A DNA stretch of 55,145 nucleotides from JALNZF01 sp049793155 (GCA_049793155.1 JBARBN010000037.1:1-55145); one strand, 5' to 3'; positions 1 to 7,964 are shown, numbered from the stretch's first letter. The notes: a model not told the origin generated them from the letters alone. Numbers and translations are program-made.

Positions 1-441
1 TATCTGCCGCTCATCTCAGCAGGCGTGAAAGAGGAGATTAAGCCGGCGAAAGAGCGTCCCAAGGGAGGCACGGAAACCATTTTGCTTGCGGAAGATGACG
101 AAACCGTTAGAATTATGACCACGGAAATACTCGAATCGGCCGGTTACTCCGTGATCGCTGCGGTCGATGGTCAGGACGTCGTGAACAAGTTTAAGGAGAA
201 CAAGGACAGGATCGAGTTGTTGCTGTTCGATATTATCATGCCAAAGAAGTCCGGGAAAGAAGCTTATTACGAGATCAGGGCGATCCAGCCCGATATCAAA
301 ATCCTGTTCCAAAGCGGTTACGCCCCTGACCTGGTCCGGCAGAATTTGTTGCTTGAGGGTAAGATGCCGGTGGTCTTTAAGCCCGTTACACCAGTGATGC
401 TTTTGAAGCAGGTGCGGAGTGTCCTGGACCATGTGACGTAG
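1..441 (+). CDS. Hybrid histidine kinase, C-terminal end (5-prime truncated by window)
   Basis: The reading frame is open from base 1 and begins with Y-L-P-L, the usual end of a histidine-kinase ATPase domain. A linker rich in Lys/Pro/Glu follows, then one complete receiver domain. The receiver has the acidic pair E-D-D near its start, the phosphoacceptor Asp in LLFDIIMP (codon 229-231), and the conserved Lys in VFKP close to the C-terminus. The sensor and kinase core lie outside the window, so the signal is unknown. A GTG at 25 could start a free-standing receiver, but the kinase-like residues before it make a hybrid kinase more likely. No terminator is evident after the stop. Confidence 0.8.
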   Translation, partial: YLPLISAGVKEEIKPAKERPKGGTETILLAEDDETVRIMTTEILESAGYSVIAAVDGQDVVNKFKENKDRIELLLFDIIMPKKSGKEAYYEIRAIQPDIKILFQSGYAPDLVRQNLLLEGKMPVVFKPVTPVMLLKQVRSVLDHVT

Positions 442-690
442 TTGGCCAGGACGCTGTATTCATCATCAGAAAGTTTCAATCGGAATTTGTTAATTATTTC
501 TATAATTCGAGGTGAAAAGTAGTCGGTGACTATATATCATTTTGCCTTTGTGCTATGTTATGAAATCCGCATTGTAAATACCGGGGTCCGTTTTTATCAA
601 TGTTAGAGTGCCTCTCCAACTATCACAATTCTAAAAATTTGCTTGCTGTTTTCACCCTTCATCATTTCCATCCGAGCACCCCTGACAAAA
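442..690. other. Intergenic stretch without recognisable gene
   Basis: AT-rich spacer between the hybrid kinase and the rsmA-like remnant. I see no ORF with a ribosome binding site, no tRNA-like fold and no strong terminator. Confidence 0.6.
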
Positions 691-730
691 TCAACTTGTA
701 AATTATTGTATTCGTGTTAGTATAAAATCC
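691..730 (+). promoter_or_regulatory. Promoter region copied from rsmA
   Basis: Bases 691-720 match 22 of 30 positions with 3451-3480 upstream of intact rsmA. The shared block GTGTTAGTAT (714-723 and 3474-3483) is identical in both and contains a possible -10 TAGTAT (718-723), with TTGTAA (696-701) 16 bases upstream. The duplicated segment therefore includes the rsmA promoter, which could now drive the downstream ATPase. Confidence 0.45.
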
Positions 731-856
731 ATGATCGAGAACATCCCAACAAAAAAATCCCTGGGCAGGAATTTTCTAAAGGAACCGCGCCATCTCAACA
801 GGATCGCGGACGCGGCGCAGGTCGGGCCCGAAGGCCAGGTGCTGGAAAATATATGA
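731..856 (+). pseudogene. Decayed 5-prime fragment of rsmA (ksgA)
   Basis: This 41-codon ORF aligns without gaps to the start of intact rsmA at 3491, at a constant offset of 2760 bases. About 17 of the first 110 bases differ, giving 8 amino acid changes, including loss of the conserved Gln in SLGQNF. Similarity ends near base 846, and the frame stops at a TGA (854-856) that overlaps the ATG of the P-type ATPase (ATGA). It is too short to be a methyltransferase. It is either a remnant of a duplication or recombination event or a reused translated leader. Confidence 0.85.
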
Positions 857-3315
857 ATCCACGTTCGATACCATCAGATGGCAAAGCACCCGACATCTCA
901 TCCATGCCGGTTCCCGATATGCTCCTGGCGCTCCAGGTGAACCCCGGGGTCGGGCTCACGCGTACTGACGTGGACTCCCGTCGGAAGGAACACGGCTTCA
1001 ACGAAGTGGTCGAGCAGAAGGGTCACCCGGTCTTCAGATTTCTCGGTAAATTCTGGGGCGTGTCGGCATGGATGCTCGAATTGATCATGATCCTTTCGGC
1101 CGTCCTTCGGAAATACTCAGACCTCGCTGTGGTGGGCGCGCTTCTGGTCATCAATGCTGTGTTGAGCTTTATGCAGGAACGCCGCGCTGCCGGCGTCGTC
1201 GAGACGCTCAGGCGACGCTTGCAGGTCGCTGCACGCGTCCTGCGCGAGGCCAACTGGCAGGTCATTCCCGCCCGCGAACTGGTCCCTGGCGACATCGTCC
1301 GCACCCGCGCGGGTGACATCATTCCTGCGGACATCAGGCTGCTGACCGGTGCATTGCGTGTTGACCAGTCGGCCCTCACCGGCGAGTCGAGGGATGTCGA
1401 CAAGGCGCCCGGCGATGTGCTCTCTTCGGGGTCCGTCGTCCGTCGGGGGGAAGGCAACGGCGTGGTCATGTTGACGGGGGGACAAACCTACTTTGGCCGG
1501 ACTACGGAGCTTGTGCAGCAGGCGCGGCCAAAGCTTCACATCGAAGCAGTGGTTGCCAAGGTGGTCCGCTGGCTCTTTGTTATCGTCGGCACGCTGATCG
1601 GCGTGGTCATTGTGTTGTCACTGATCCGCGGAACACCGCTTCTTGAGGTGGTTCCACTTATGCTCGTCCTGTTGATGAGTGCGGTGCCGGTCGCCCTTCC
1701 CGTCATGTTCACGGTCAGCATGGCCGTCGGTGCTAAGGAACTAGCGAAACGCGGTGTGCTGGTCACACGCCTCAGCGCCGCAGAGGATGCCGCGACGATG
1801 AATGTCCTGTGCGTGGACAAGACGGGCACGATAACGATGAACCAACTGGCCGTTACCGGCGTGATCGCGCTCGAACCCGCGACGCAAACCGACGTTCTGT
1901 TCTCGGGAGCCCTTGCGTCGCAGGAGGCCAACCAGGATCCAATTGACCTTGCATTCCTCTCTGCAGCAAAAGAGCGGCATGTCTTCGACGGCGTGCCCGC
2001 GATTACAACTGTCTCCTTCGCTCCTTTCGATGCAAAAAACCGCAGGACGGAAGCCGTGATAGAACAGAACGGGCAGCGGCTGCGGGTGATGAAAGGTGCC
2101 GTGCGAACCATCGCTGCGGCCTGCGGACTCCAGCTGCCGGCCATCGCCGCGCTGGAGGCGCGCGTCAGCGAATCGGCACAAAAGGGATACCGGACACTGG
2201 CGGTGGCGCGCGGCCCTGATCAGGGCACGCCCGAACTCGTCGGACTGGTGACCCTGAATGATCCGCCCCGGCGGGACGCCAAGCAACTTATCGCGGAGCT
2301 CCACGACCTCGGCGTTTCCGTGAAGATGCTCACCGGCGATGCGCTGGCGATTGCGAGTGAGATCGCACAGGGAGTCGGATTGCACAATATCAGGCCTGTG
2401 GCGGATCTGAAAGCCGCGAGTGCCCTGGTCGAAAAGGAAGCTGTCGACCTGCTGGCGGCGGCAGATGGTTTCGCCGAAGTGTATCCGGAGGATAAATATA
2501 TCGTCGTGCAGCACCTGCAGGCCGCGGGGCACGTAACCGGCATGACAGGCGACGGCGTCAACGATGCGCCGGCCCTGCGTCAGGCCGAAGTCGGCATCGC
2601 CGTCAGCAGCGCGACCGATGTCGCCAAGGGCGCAGCCAGCGTTGTCCTGACTGAACCGGGGCTGACGAACATCGTGACGTTGGTCGTGCAGGGACGGACC
2701 ATTTACCAGCGGGTGCTGACATGGATCGTCAACAAAATCAGCCGGACGATCCTGAAGGCGGCCTTTGTGTCCATCGCATTTATGCTGACCGGCAAGTTCG
2801 TCGTTTCCGCCTTTGCCATGCTGCTGCTGGTCTTCATGACGGACTTCGCAAAGATCTCCCTCGCCACCGACACTGTTCAACCTTCCAGAAAGCCTGAGAC
2901 GTGGAACATCGGCGGCTCCATCGCGGTGTCCGTGGTGCTGGGCGTGGCAATGGTGGTGGAGAGTCTTTTATTCTTATACTTTGGCTGGTCACGTTTCGGC
3001 CTGTCGACCAACGATAACGCCCTTTTCACCTTTAGTTTCCTGATGCTGCTCTACTTCGCAGCATTCTCCATCGTGTCCGTACGGGAGCGGCGCTGGTTTT
3101 GGACGACCATGCCCGGCCAGACTCTCATGGCTGCCATAACGGCGGAAGTGTTCGTCGGTACCGTCCTGACGCTCATCGGACTCCCAAGCCTCACGCCGTT
3201 GCCCTGGTGGCAAACGCTGGCGGTATTCGCTTATGCGATGCTTTCATGCCTTGTCGTGAACGACGCCATAAAGGTCGCAATGATCAAGTGGCGCATTCCT
3301 CTTGCAGTCGGATAG
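853..3315 (+). CDS. P-type H+-translocating ATPase (P3A / type IIIA)
   Basis: 820-residue cation pump of the plasma-membrane proton-efflux family. Visible marks are TGES in the actuator domain (about residues 176-179), the phosphorylated Asp in DKTGT (D322), PVALP in the fourth membrane segment, GDGVNDAP (about 566-573), and a membrane Asp in the M6 region (VFMTDFAK) followed by the D-x-x-x-P-S-x-x-P motif typical of P3A pumps. It would export protons at the cost of ATP and set membrane potential or pH. There is no clear Shine-Dalgarno, and the ATG overlaps the stop of the rsmA remnant, so coupled translation is likely. The gene sits between two copies of the rsmA 5-prime end, which suggests it was inserted. 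The exact ion is inferred from family. Confidence 0.9.
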   Translation: MNPRSIPSDGKAPDISSMPVPDMLLALQVNPGVGLTRTDVDSRRKEHGFNEVVEQKGHPVFRFLGKFWGVSAWMLELIMILSAVLRKYSDLAVVGALLVINAVLSFMQERRAAGVVETLRRRLQVAARVLREANWQVIPARELVPGDIVRTRAGDIIPADIRLLTGALRVDQSALTGESRDVDKAPGDVLSSGSVVRRGEGNGVVMLTGGQTYFGRTTELVQQARPKLHIEAVVAKVVRWLFVIVGTLIGVVIVLSLIRGTPLLEVVPLMLVLLMSAVPVALPVMFTVSMAVGAKELAKRGVLVTRLSAAEDAATMNVLCVDKTGTITMNQLAVTGVIALEPATQTDVLFSGALASQEANQDPIDLAFLSAAKERHVFDGVPAITTVSFAPFDAKNRRTEAVIEQNGQRLRVMKGAVRTIAAACGLQLPAIAALEARVSESAQKGYRTLAVARGPDQGTPELVGLVTLNDPPRRDAKQLIAELHDLGVSVKMLTGDALAIASEIAQGVGLHNIRPVADLKAASALVEKEAVDLLAAADGFAEVYPEDKYIVVQHLQAAGHVTGMTGDGVNDAPALRQAEVGIAVSSATDVAKGAASVVLTEPGLTNIVTLVVQGRTIYQRVLTWIVNKISRTILKAAFVSIAFMLTGKFVVSAFAMLLLVFMTDFAKISLATDTVQPSRKPETWNIGGSIAVSVVLGVAMVVESLLFLYFGWSRFGLSTNDNALFTFSFLMLLYFAAFSIVSVRERRWFWTTMPGQTLMAAITAEVFVGTVLTLIGLPSLTPLPWWQTLAVFAYAMLSCLVVNDAIKVAMIKWRIPLAVG

Positions 3316-3398
3316 ATGAAAGTAGAAGAGAGGATGGATAGAGTAGTAGCGTGCCGCCTTACCACTCGCGCGATTGCAGCAAAATAAACATTTTTTTC

Positions 3399-3435
3399 AG
3401 CCCGCACAAATGAAGAAACTTAGCGACCGCGGGCT
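3399..3435 (+). terminator. Possible terminator after the P-type ATPase
   Basis: AGCCCGC (3399-3405) pairs with GCGGGCT (3429-3435) across a 23-base loop, followed by a short T-rich stretch. The large loop makes it a weak candidate. Confidence 0.3.
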
Positions 3436-3455
3436 TTAACTGTTTTAATATCACT

Positions 3456-3483
3456 TTGTATATTATGCTGTCAGTGTTAGTAT
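3456..3483 (+). promoter_or_regulatory. Putative rsmA promoter
   Basis: TTGTAT (3456-3461), 16-base spacer, TAGTAT (3478-3483). The -10 block is conserved in the duplicated copy at 718-723. With this -10 the transcript would begin almost at the ATG at 3491. An alternative is TTAACT (3436-3441), 17 bases, TATATT (3459-3464), which would leave a normal leader of about 20 bases. Confidence 0.4.
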
Positions 3484-3490
3484 GAGCGTC

Positions 3491-4282
3491 ATGATCGAGA
3501 ATATCCGCGCAATTAAATCCCTGGGCCAGAATTTTCTAAAGGACCCGCACTATCTCAACAGGATCGCGGACGCTGCACAGGTCGGACCGGAGGACCAGGT
3601 GCTGGAGATAGGGCCGGGACTCGGTCATCTCACCGCTGTCCTCGCGCAGCGGGCACGAAAGGTCCTGGCCATCGAGGTGGACGACCGGCTTATCCCGCGC
3701 CTTAAAAATGTATTCAGCGCGTGTCCCAATTTTGAGCTTGTTCATGCCGATGCGCTCGAGTATGACTACGGATCGCTCAACGGCCGGTGGAAGGTCGTGG
3801 CAAACCTCCCCTATTATATCTCCACGCCGATCATTCAAAGGCTTATTGCGCGCAGCGATAAGTTCATCAGCCTTACACTCATGCTCCAGAAGGAGGTCGC
3901 GGAACGGATCGCTTCGCCGCCGGGTGGAAAGGAATACGGCTATCTCTCGGTGCTCGTGCAGTTCTACACCGTACCGAGGATAGAGTTCAAGGTCCCGCCT
4001 GGCGCCTTTACACCCTCCCCCGAGGTGGACTCCTGCGTGACCACACTGACCTTGCGCAGCCGACCCGCGGTCGCGGTCAGGGACGAGGCCTTCTTTATCC
4101 GGGTGATCAAGGCTGCGTTCTCACAGCGCAGGAAGACGCTCCGAAATTCGCTCAAACAACTTGAGGCGCCGAAAGACAGGATCGACGCGGTTTTGAACAG
4201 CACCGGCATCGACCTCGGTCGCAGGGCTGAGACGCTGAGCGTCGAGGAGTTCGGCAAACTGTCGGATTTTCTCTTTACCTGA
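3491..4282 (+). CDS. rsmA: 16S rRNA (adenine1518/1519-N6)-dimethyltransferase
   Basis: Dimethylates two adjacent adenines in helix 45 of 16S rRNA, using S-adenosylmethionine, during small-subunit assembly. The 263-residue protein has the N-terminal KSLGQNFL motif, the SAM-binding EIGPGLGHLT motif and the catalytic NLPYYIS motif. Its length is normal for the family. The upstream in-frame ATG at 3482 is also possible. The ATG at 3491 is preferred because only this one is preserved in the decayed copy at 731. No Shine-Dalgarno lies ahead of either start. Intact and complete, unlike the upstream fragment. Confidence 0.95.
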   Translation: MIENIRAIKSLGQNFLKDPHYLNRIADAAQVGPEDQVLEIGPGLGHLTAVLAQRARKVLAIEVDDRLIPRLKNVFSACPNFELVHADALEYDYGSLNGRWKVVANLPYYISTPIIQRLIARSDKFISLTLMLQKEVAERIASPPGGKEYGYLSVLVQFYTVPRIEFKVPPGAFTPSPEVDSCVTTLTLRSRPAVAVRDEAFFIRVIKAAFSQRRKTLRNSLKQLEAPKDRIDAVLNSTGIDLGRRAETLSVEEFGKLSDFLFT

Positions 4283-4395
4283 TCCTGTACATCTTCTCTC
4301 ATGATAAATTTCCTGTTTGCTCGGTTGTGAGCACGCGGGAAAAATATTTTTATTATTTCGTGTTCCGTGACGACCCATCGAACTTCCTTTTCGCC

Positions 4396-4423
4396 TTGAC
4401 ATTTACCCGTCTTGCCATATAAT
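4396..4423 (+). promoter_or_regulatory. Consensus sigma-70 promoter of gmhA
   Basis: TTGACA (4396-4401), 16-base spacer, TATAAT (4418-4423). Both hexamers match consensus perfectly. The predicted start near 4430 leaves a leader of about 30 bases before the gmhA ATG. Confidence 0.75.
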
Positions 4424-4460
4424 AAACCCTCGATCATTCTTGCCGCTTCAGGAGCACTTC

Positions 4461-5042
4461 ATGAAAGACGCAATCATAAAAGCATTCGAGGAAAGCGCCA
4501 AAGTAAAGATCAAATTTGCCGGAGAGAACGTTGAAAAAATCGAGGAAGTGGTCCAGCTTATCGCTCAGGCGTTCCGCGAAGGCAAGAAGGTCCTGCTCTT
4601 CGGCAACGGCGGGAGCGCCTCAGACGCCTCGCACATTGCCGCCGAGTTCGTGAACCGTTTTCTCATTGAACGGCCGCCCCTGCCCGCCATCGCGCTGAAC
4701 ACCGACGTAGCAGTGCTTACCAGTATCAGCAACGATTACGACTATTCATACGTATTCTCGAAGCAGCTCGTCGCCCTCGGGAATGAAGGCGACGTGGTGA
4801 TCGGGCTCAGCACGAGCGGCAACTCGTCGAACGTCGTCAGGGCGATCGACGTGGCGAAAAAGAACGGCATGAGGACCATCATGCTGACCGGCGGCAATGG
4901 CGGCAAACTTGCGAACAAGGCGGACCATACATTCATTGTCCAATCGAAGGTCACGGCACGCATCCAGGAGACGCACATCACGCTCGGCCATGTCATCTGC
5001 CAGATGGTGGATGAGGAGCTTTTCGGCAACCATCGAAAATAG
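4461..5042 (+). CDS. gmhA: Phosphoheptose isomerase (SIS domain)
   Basis: Converts sedoheptulose 7-phosphate to D-glycero-manno-heptose 7-phosphate, the first step of the heptose precursor of the LPS inner core. The 193-residue protein is a single SIS domain with FGNGGSASDASH and GLSTSGNSSNV phosphate-binding loops and the C-terminal QETHITLGH active-site segment. The ATG at 4461 follows GGAG (4451-4454). A longer TTG start at 4440 lacks a site. The gene implies a Gram-negative envelope and shares a transcript with the next gene, 5 bases downstream. Confidence 0.93.
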   Translation: MKDAIIKAFEESAKVKIKFAGENVEKIEEVVQLIAQAFREGKKVLLFGNGGSASDASHIAAEFVNRFLIERPPLPAIALNTDVAVLTSISNDYDYSYVFSKQLVALGNEGDVVIGLSTSGNSSNVVRAIDVAKKNGMRTIMLTGGNGGKLANKADHTFIVQSKVTARIQETHITLGHVICQMVDEELFGNHRK

Positions 5043-5047
5043 ACTGC

Positions 5048-5977
5048 ATGAAAAAGATCGACACCTCACGCATAAAGACCTATCCGCTCAGGGGCCGCGA
5101 AAGCAAGGTGCGGACCGGCGATTTCGCCAAACCGCACAAGAAGGGTGCGAGCTTCCGGGATTTCTTTTTTTCCCTTCCGGACATACTTTCAGCCAGGCAT
5201 TTCAGGGACGTTGTGGCCGCGGTCGTTCAGGCCCGAAAAGACGGGCGGCCGGTCATGCTCGGCATGGGCGCCCACGCGATCAAAGTCGGTTTGAATCCCG
5301 TGATCATCGATCTGATGGAGCGCGGGATCATCACGAGCCTCTCGCTTAACGGCGCCGGCATCATCCACGACTTCGAGCTCGCCCTGGTCGGCCGGACATC
5401 GGAGGACGTCGATAAGGAGATCCTGACCGGCGCCTTCGGCATGGCCGAGGAAACCGGCAGTATGCTGAACGGGGCGATCAAATCGGCAGGACCGGAGGAG
5501 GGCATCGGCACCGCGGTCGGCACAATGATCCAGAACGGCGATTTTCCTTACAAGGAGAACAGCCTGCTCGCCGCGGGTCACCGCCTGAAGGTCCCGGTAA
5601 CGGTCCATGTCGCGATCGGAACGGACATCATCCACATGCATCCCTCTTTCGACGGCAGGGCGACCGGCGAGGCTGCCCACCGGGACTTTCTGGGATTCTG
5701 TTCCCTCGTGTCCGAACTTGAGGGCGGTGTATACATAAATCTCGGCTCTGCCGTGTTGCTTCCCGAGCTCTTCCTGAAGGCCGTGACCCTCTGCAGGAAC
5801 CTCGGACATTCACTCCGTCACTTCACCACCGTGAACATGGATTTTGTCCAGCACTACCGGCCGAACACCAACGTGGTGCGTCGCCCGACGCAGGAAGGCG
5901 GCAGGGGCTTCGCGCTCACCGGCCATCACGAGATCATGCTTCCCCTTCTTGCCGCGGCGATCATCGAGGAGTTCTAG
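5048..5977 (+). CDS. Conserved protein, deoxyhypusine-synthase-like Rossmann fold (function unknown)
   Basis: 309 residues, no signal peptide or membrane segment. I do not recognise a characterised family member. The segments LGMGAHAIKVGLNP (about residues 73-86), SLNGAGIIHDFE and GTAVGTMIQNG look like nucleotide-binding turns, and the GAGIIHDFE stretch recalls the AGGIEEDF region of deoxyhypusine synthases. Bacteria of this type have no eIF5A, so hypusine formation is unlikely. It starts 5 bases after gmhA with no Shine-Dalgarno of its own, so it is probably translationally coupled and may act in heptose or envelope sugar metabolism. That role is inferred from position only. Confidence 0.6.
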   Translation: MKKIDTSRIKTYPLRGRESKVRTGDFAKPHKKGASFRDFFFSLPDILSARHFRDVVAAVVQARKDGRPVMLGMGAHAIKVGLNPVIIDLMERGIITSLSLNGAGIIHDFELALVGRTSEDVDKEILTGAFGMAEETGSMLNGAIKSAGPEEGIGTAVGTMIQNGDFPYKENSLLAAGHRLKVPVTVHVAIGTDIIHMHPSFDGRATGEAAHRDFLGFCSLVSELEGGVYINLGSAVLLPELFLKAVTLCRNLGHSLRHFTTVNMDFVQHYRPNTNVVRRPTQEGGRGFALTGHHEIMLPLLAAAIIEEF

Positions 5978-6085
5978 CGTTCACCCCGCCGAACCTCCGC
6001 TTGGGGGCGACAGTTCAAGCGCGATTCATTAGCAAATACAGCTATGTTTATTAAGAAATTTTATGGTGGGGTTCCGGGTTTTTTC

Positions 6086-6114
6086 TTGACAAAAAACAGC
6101 CGTTCCTGTAGATT
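6086..6114 (+). promoter_or_regulatory. Promoter of atpBE
   Basis: TTGACA (6086-6091), 17-base spacer, TAGATT (6109-6114). It leaves a leader of about 30 bases before the atpB ATG. Confidence 0.65.
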
Positions 6115-6149
6115 TTTCGTGTTATTTAATAGCGATAAGGAGTGTGCGT

Positions 6150-6833
6150 ATGAAAGAAGGACCGATGATATTAGAAACACTGGCGCCCAACGTGCCGGTG
6201 CAGATCTCGTATGCCTGGCTTGCCATGGCCATTCTTATCGGGCTTTCGCTGGCAGCGCGCTTTTCGCTCAAAAAAACAGCGCCCACGGGTGTGCAGAACC
6301 TTATGGAAACCATCGTCGGCGGGCTCGAGAATTTCATTGTGGATATCATGGGGCCCGAAGGCAGGCACTACCTTTCGCTGATCGGCACTCTGTTTCTTTT
6401 TATTCTCGTGTGCAACCTCGAGGGTCTGTTCCCGGGATTCGATTCACCTACAGCGAATATCAATACCACGCTCGCGCTCGCGCTGGTAACCTTCACCGCA
6501 ACCCATTATATCGGTATCAAAAGACATGGTTTTGCGTATGTCAAGCATTTCATGGGACCGATGTGGGCCCTCGCGCCGCTCATGCTCCCCATTGAGCTCA
6601 TCAGCCATTTAGCCCGCGTGATGTCCCTCACCTTTCGTCTTTTCGGCAACATGGTGGCCAAGCATAAGCTGCTTCTTGTGCTCGCGCTCCTGGCGCCGTA
6701 TATCGCACCGGTGCCCATTCTCGGGCTCGGCCTGCTGGTCTCTTTTGTCCAGGCGCTTGTGTTCGCCCTGCTGACCATGCTCTATCTTTCAGGTTCCGTC
6801 GAGGCGGCGCACCTGGGAGGCGATCACCATTAA
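6150..6833 (+). CDS. atpB: F1Fo ATP synthase subunit a
   Basis: Membrane stator subunit that forms the two proton half-channels against the c-ring. The 227-residue protein has five or six hydrophobic segments. The fourth holds the essential Arg in the conserved context ISHLARVMSLTFRLFGNM. The ATG at 6150 is preceded by AAGGAG (6137-6142) with 7-base spacing, so the GTG at 6144 is rejected. It is followed by atpE, without atpI or the F1 genes in view. The rest of the enzyme must be encoded elsewhere, as in several deltaproteobacterial-type genomes where atpBE is split from the main operon. Confidence 0.93.
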   Translation: MKEGPMILETLAPNVPVQISYAWLAMAILIGLSLAARFSLKKTAPTGVQNLMETIVGGLENFIVDIMGPEGRHYLSLIGTLFLFILVCNLEGLFPGFDSPTANINTTLALALVTFTATHYIGIKRHGFAYVKHFMGPMWALAPLMLPIELISHLARVMSLTFRLFGNMVAKHKLLLVLALLAPYIAPVPILGLGLLVSFVQALVFALLTMLYLSGSVEAAHLGGDHH

Positions 6834-6838
6834 TAATT

Positions 6839-6850
6839 GACCCCGGGGTC
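6839..6850. repeat. Perfect 12-bp palindrome between atpB and atpE
   Basis: GACCCCGGGGTC reads the same on both strands and starts five bases after the atpB stop. As RNA it could give a small hairpin or RNase processing site between the two stoichiometrically unequal subunits. The function is inference. Confidence 0.45.
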
Positions 6851-6942
6851 GAAATTCCTTCCAGAGGAGGGATCCCCCCGGGAGGTAGTAATCCGGCACT
6901 ATTCCGGCCAGAAATCTACTTTTAAAGAAAGGAGACAACACA

Positions 6943-7287
6943 ATGAAAAGAACTGTTGGAATCATCGTCCTGGTGTTCAGTCTGATGCTGGTCGCGTCCG
7001 CAGCGTTCGCAGCGGAGGCAGCGGCGACCCCTGATACGGCCAAGCTCGGGTTTTTCGGCACGGTCGCTGCATTTTCAGCTCTTGCAATCGCCATCGCCGC
7101 ATTCGGCACCGGCATCGGCATGGGCGTCAGCATCAGCAAGGCCGTGGAAGGCATCGCGCGCAACCCAGAGGCCTCCGGCAAGATCATGACCACCATGATC
7201 GTTGGCCTGGCCCTGATCGAGTCGCTGGCGATCTACACGCTGGTTGTGGTACTCATCCTGCTCTACGCAAAGCCCTTCGGCTTCTAG
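6943..7287 (+). CDS. atpE: F1Fo ATP synthase subunit c, with N-terminal signal peptide
   Basis: Proteolipid that forms the rotating c-ring. The 114-residue precursor begins with a cleavable-looking signal (MKRTVG... to AFAAEA, about 24 residues), then two transmembrane helices joined by the polar loop containing ARNPEA. The ion-carrying Glu is E93 in LIESLAIYT. The Gln and Thr that make Na+ sites in Ilyobacter-type subunits are replaced (Met60 and Leu95), so proton coupling is favoured. A strong AAAGGAG site precedes the ATG, fitting high output relative to atpB. Confidence 0.93.
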   Translation: MKRTVGIIVLVFSLMLVASAAFAAEAAATPDTAKLGFFGTVAAFSALAIAIAAFGTGIGMGVSISKAVEGIARNPEASGKIMTTMIVGLALIESLAIYTLVVVLILLYAKPFGF

Positions 7288-7314
7288 TCTGAAAAATTAT
7301 CATGACTTCACCAC

Positions 7315-7350
7315 AAAAAAGGGACGGTTCTAAGAACCGTCCCTTTTTTT
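7315..7350. terminator. Bidirectional intrinsic terminator after atpE
   Basis: Perfect 10-bp stem GGGACGGTTC (7321-7330) / GAACCGTCCC (7334-7343) with a 3-base loop, flanked by six A and seven T. It works on either strand and ends the atpBE transcript. Confidence 0.9.
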
Positions 7351-7384
7351 GATCTTTTCTCGTTAGGCCGCCAGGGAAAAAGGT

Positions 7385-7414
7385 AATCACGGGGGACTGC
7401 CCCGTGATTTTTTA
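7385..7414. terminator. Hairpin terminator between atpE and the beta-helix gene
   Basis: AATCACGGGG (7385-7394) pairs perfectly with CCCCGTGATT (7400-7409) around a 5-base loop. The T-run is on the plus side, and on the minus strand a weaker T-run follows. It lies directly at the stop codon of the minus-strand gene. Confidence 0.7.
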
Positions 7415-7855
7415 CGCCACTTTCTTTTTTGCGACAGCCTCACCCAGGATCTTTGACTCGCCGCCGATCCTGGCATTGTTGATGCGCGCGTTCCCGCCGA
7501 CCTCGGCTTTCTCCGACACCTCGGCAACACCGCTCACGACCGCGTCTCCATAGACGACGGAAAACCCGTATACCTTTGCGTCACCCGTGATCTTGGCATT
7601 GCCGAAGACCCTGGCATTCCCGAATACCTCCGCACTGCCCGACACCTCGGCCTTGTCAAAGATCCAGGCGTTCCCGAAGACGAAGGCTTCGCCGCTCAGC
7701 TTGCAGTGGCCGCAGATCTTTGCAAATGGGCCGACGTACACCGTGTCCGCGACCTGCGCGTGCTCAGAAACCATTCCGCCGCCATTGGGATGGTGATGGT
7801 ACTTTACGCCGTCGATCTCCACTACTGGTGCGGTTATTAAAACATTGATATCCAT
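7412..7855 (-). CDS. Left-handed beta-helix (hexapeptide-like repeat) protein
   Basis: 147 residues. After a short N-terminal part with HHHPNGGG, almost the whole protein is a run of about six-residue rungs of the type G-N-A-x-V-x (GNARVFGNAKITGDAKVY and similar), which predicts a parallel left-handed beta-helix or bactofilin-like fibre. No transferase catalytic residues can be picked out. The ATG at 7855 has GGGGAGG just upstream. The longer ORF start at 7930 has no site. It is a single gene with its own promoter and terminator. It could be a structural or scaffold protein, and such repeats also occur in phage and polymer-forming proteins. Confidence 0.7.
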   Translation of the reverse strand: MDINVLITAPVVEIDGVKYHHHPNGGGMVSEHAQVADTVYVGPFAKICGHCKLSGEAFVFGNAWIFDKAEVSGSAEVFGNARVFGNAKITGDAKVYGFSVVYGDAVVSGVAEVSEKAEVGGNARINNARIGGESKILGEAVAKKKVA

Positions 7856-7964
7856 GGAATCCTCCCCTAAATGAATTTGTCCTATCGCTTTTCTCGAAAG
7901 AAAGATGGAATCGCACGAATTGTAGCTCACTTTGCGAGTGACCCAAAATTACAATTTTACATCT

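Noticed and set aside
6044..6595. 183-codon ORF overlapping atpB
   Set aside because: It runs out of frame through atpB and encodes a Cys/His-rich composition typical of shadow frames.
6839..6942. Missing small gene between atpB and atpE
   Set aside because: No ORF with a ribosome site; only a 12-bp palindrome and the atpE leader are seen.
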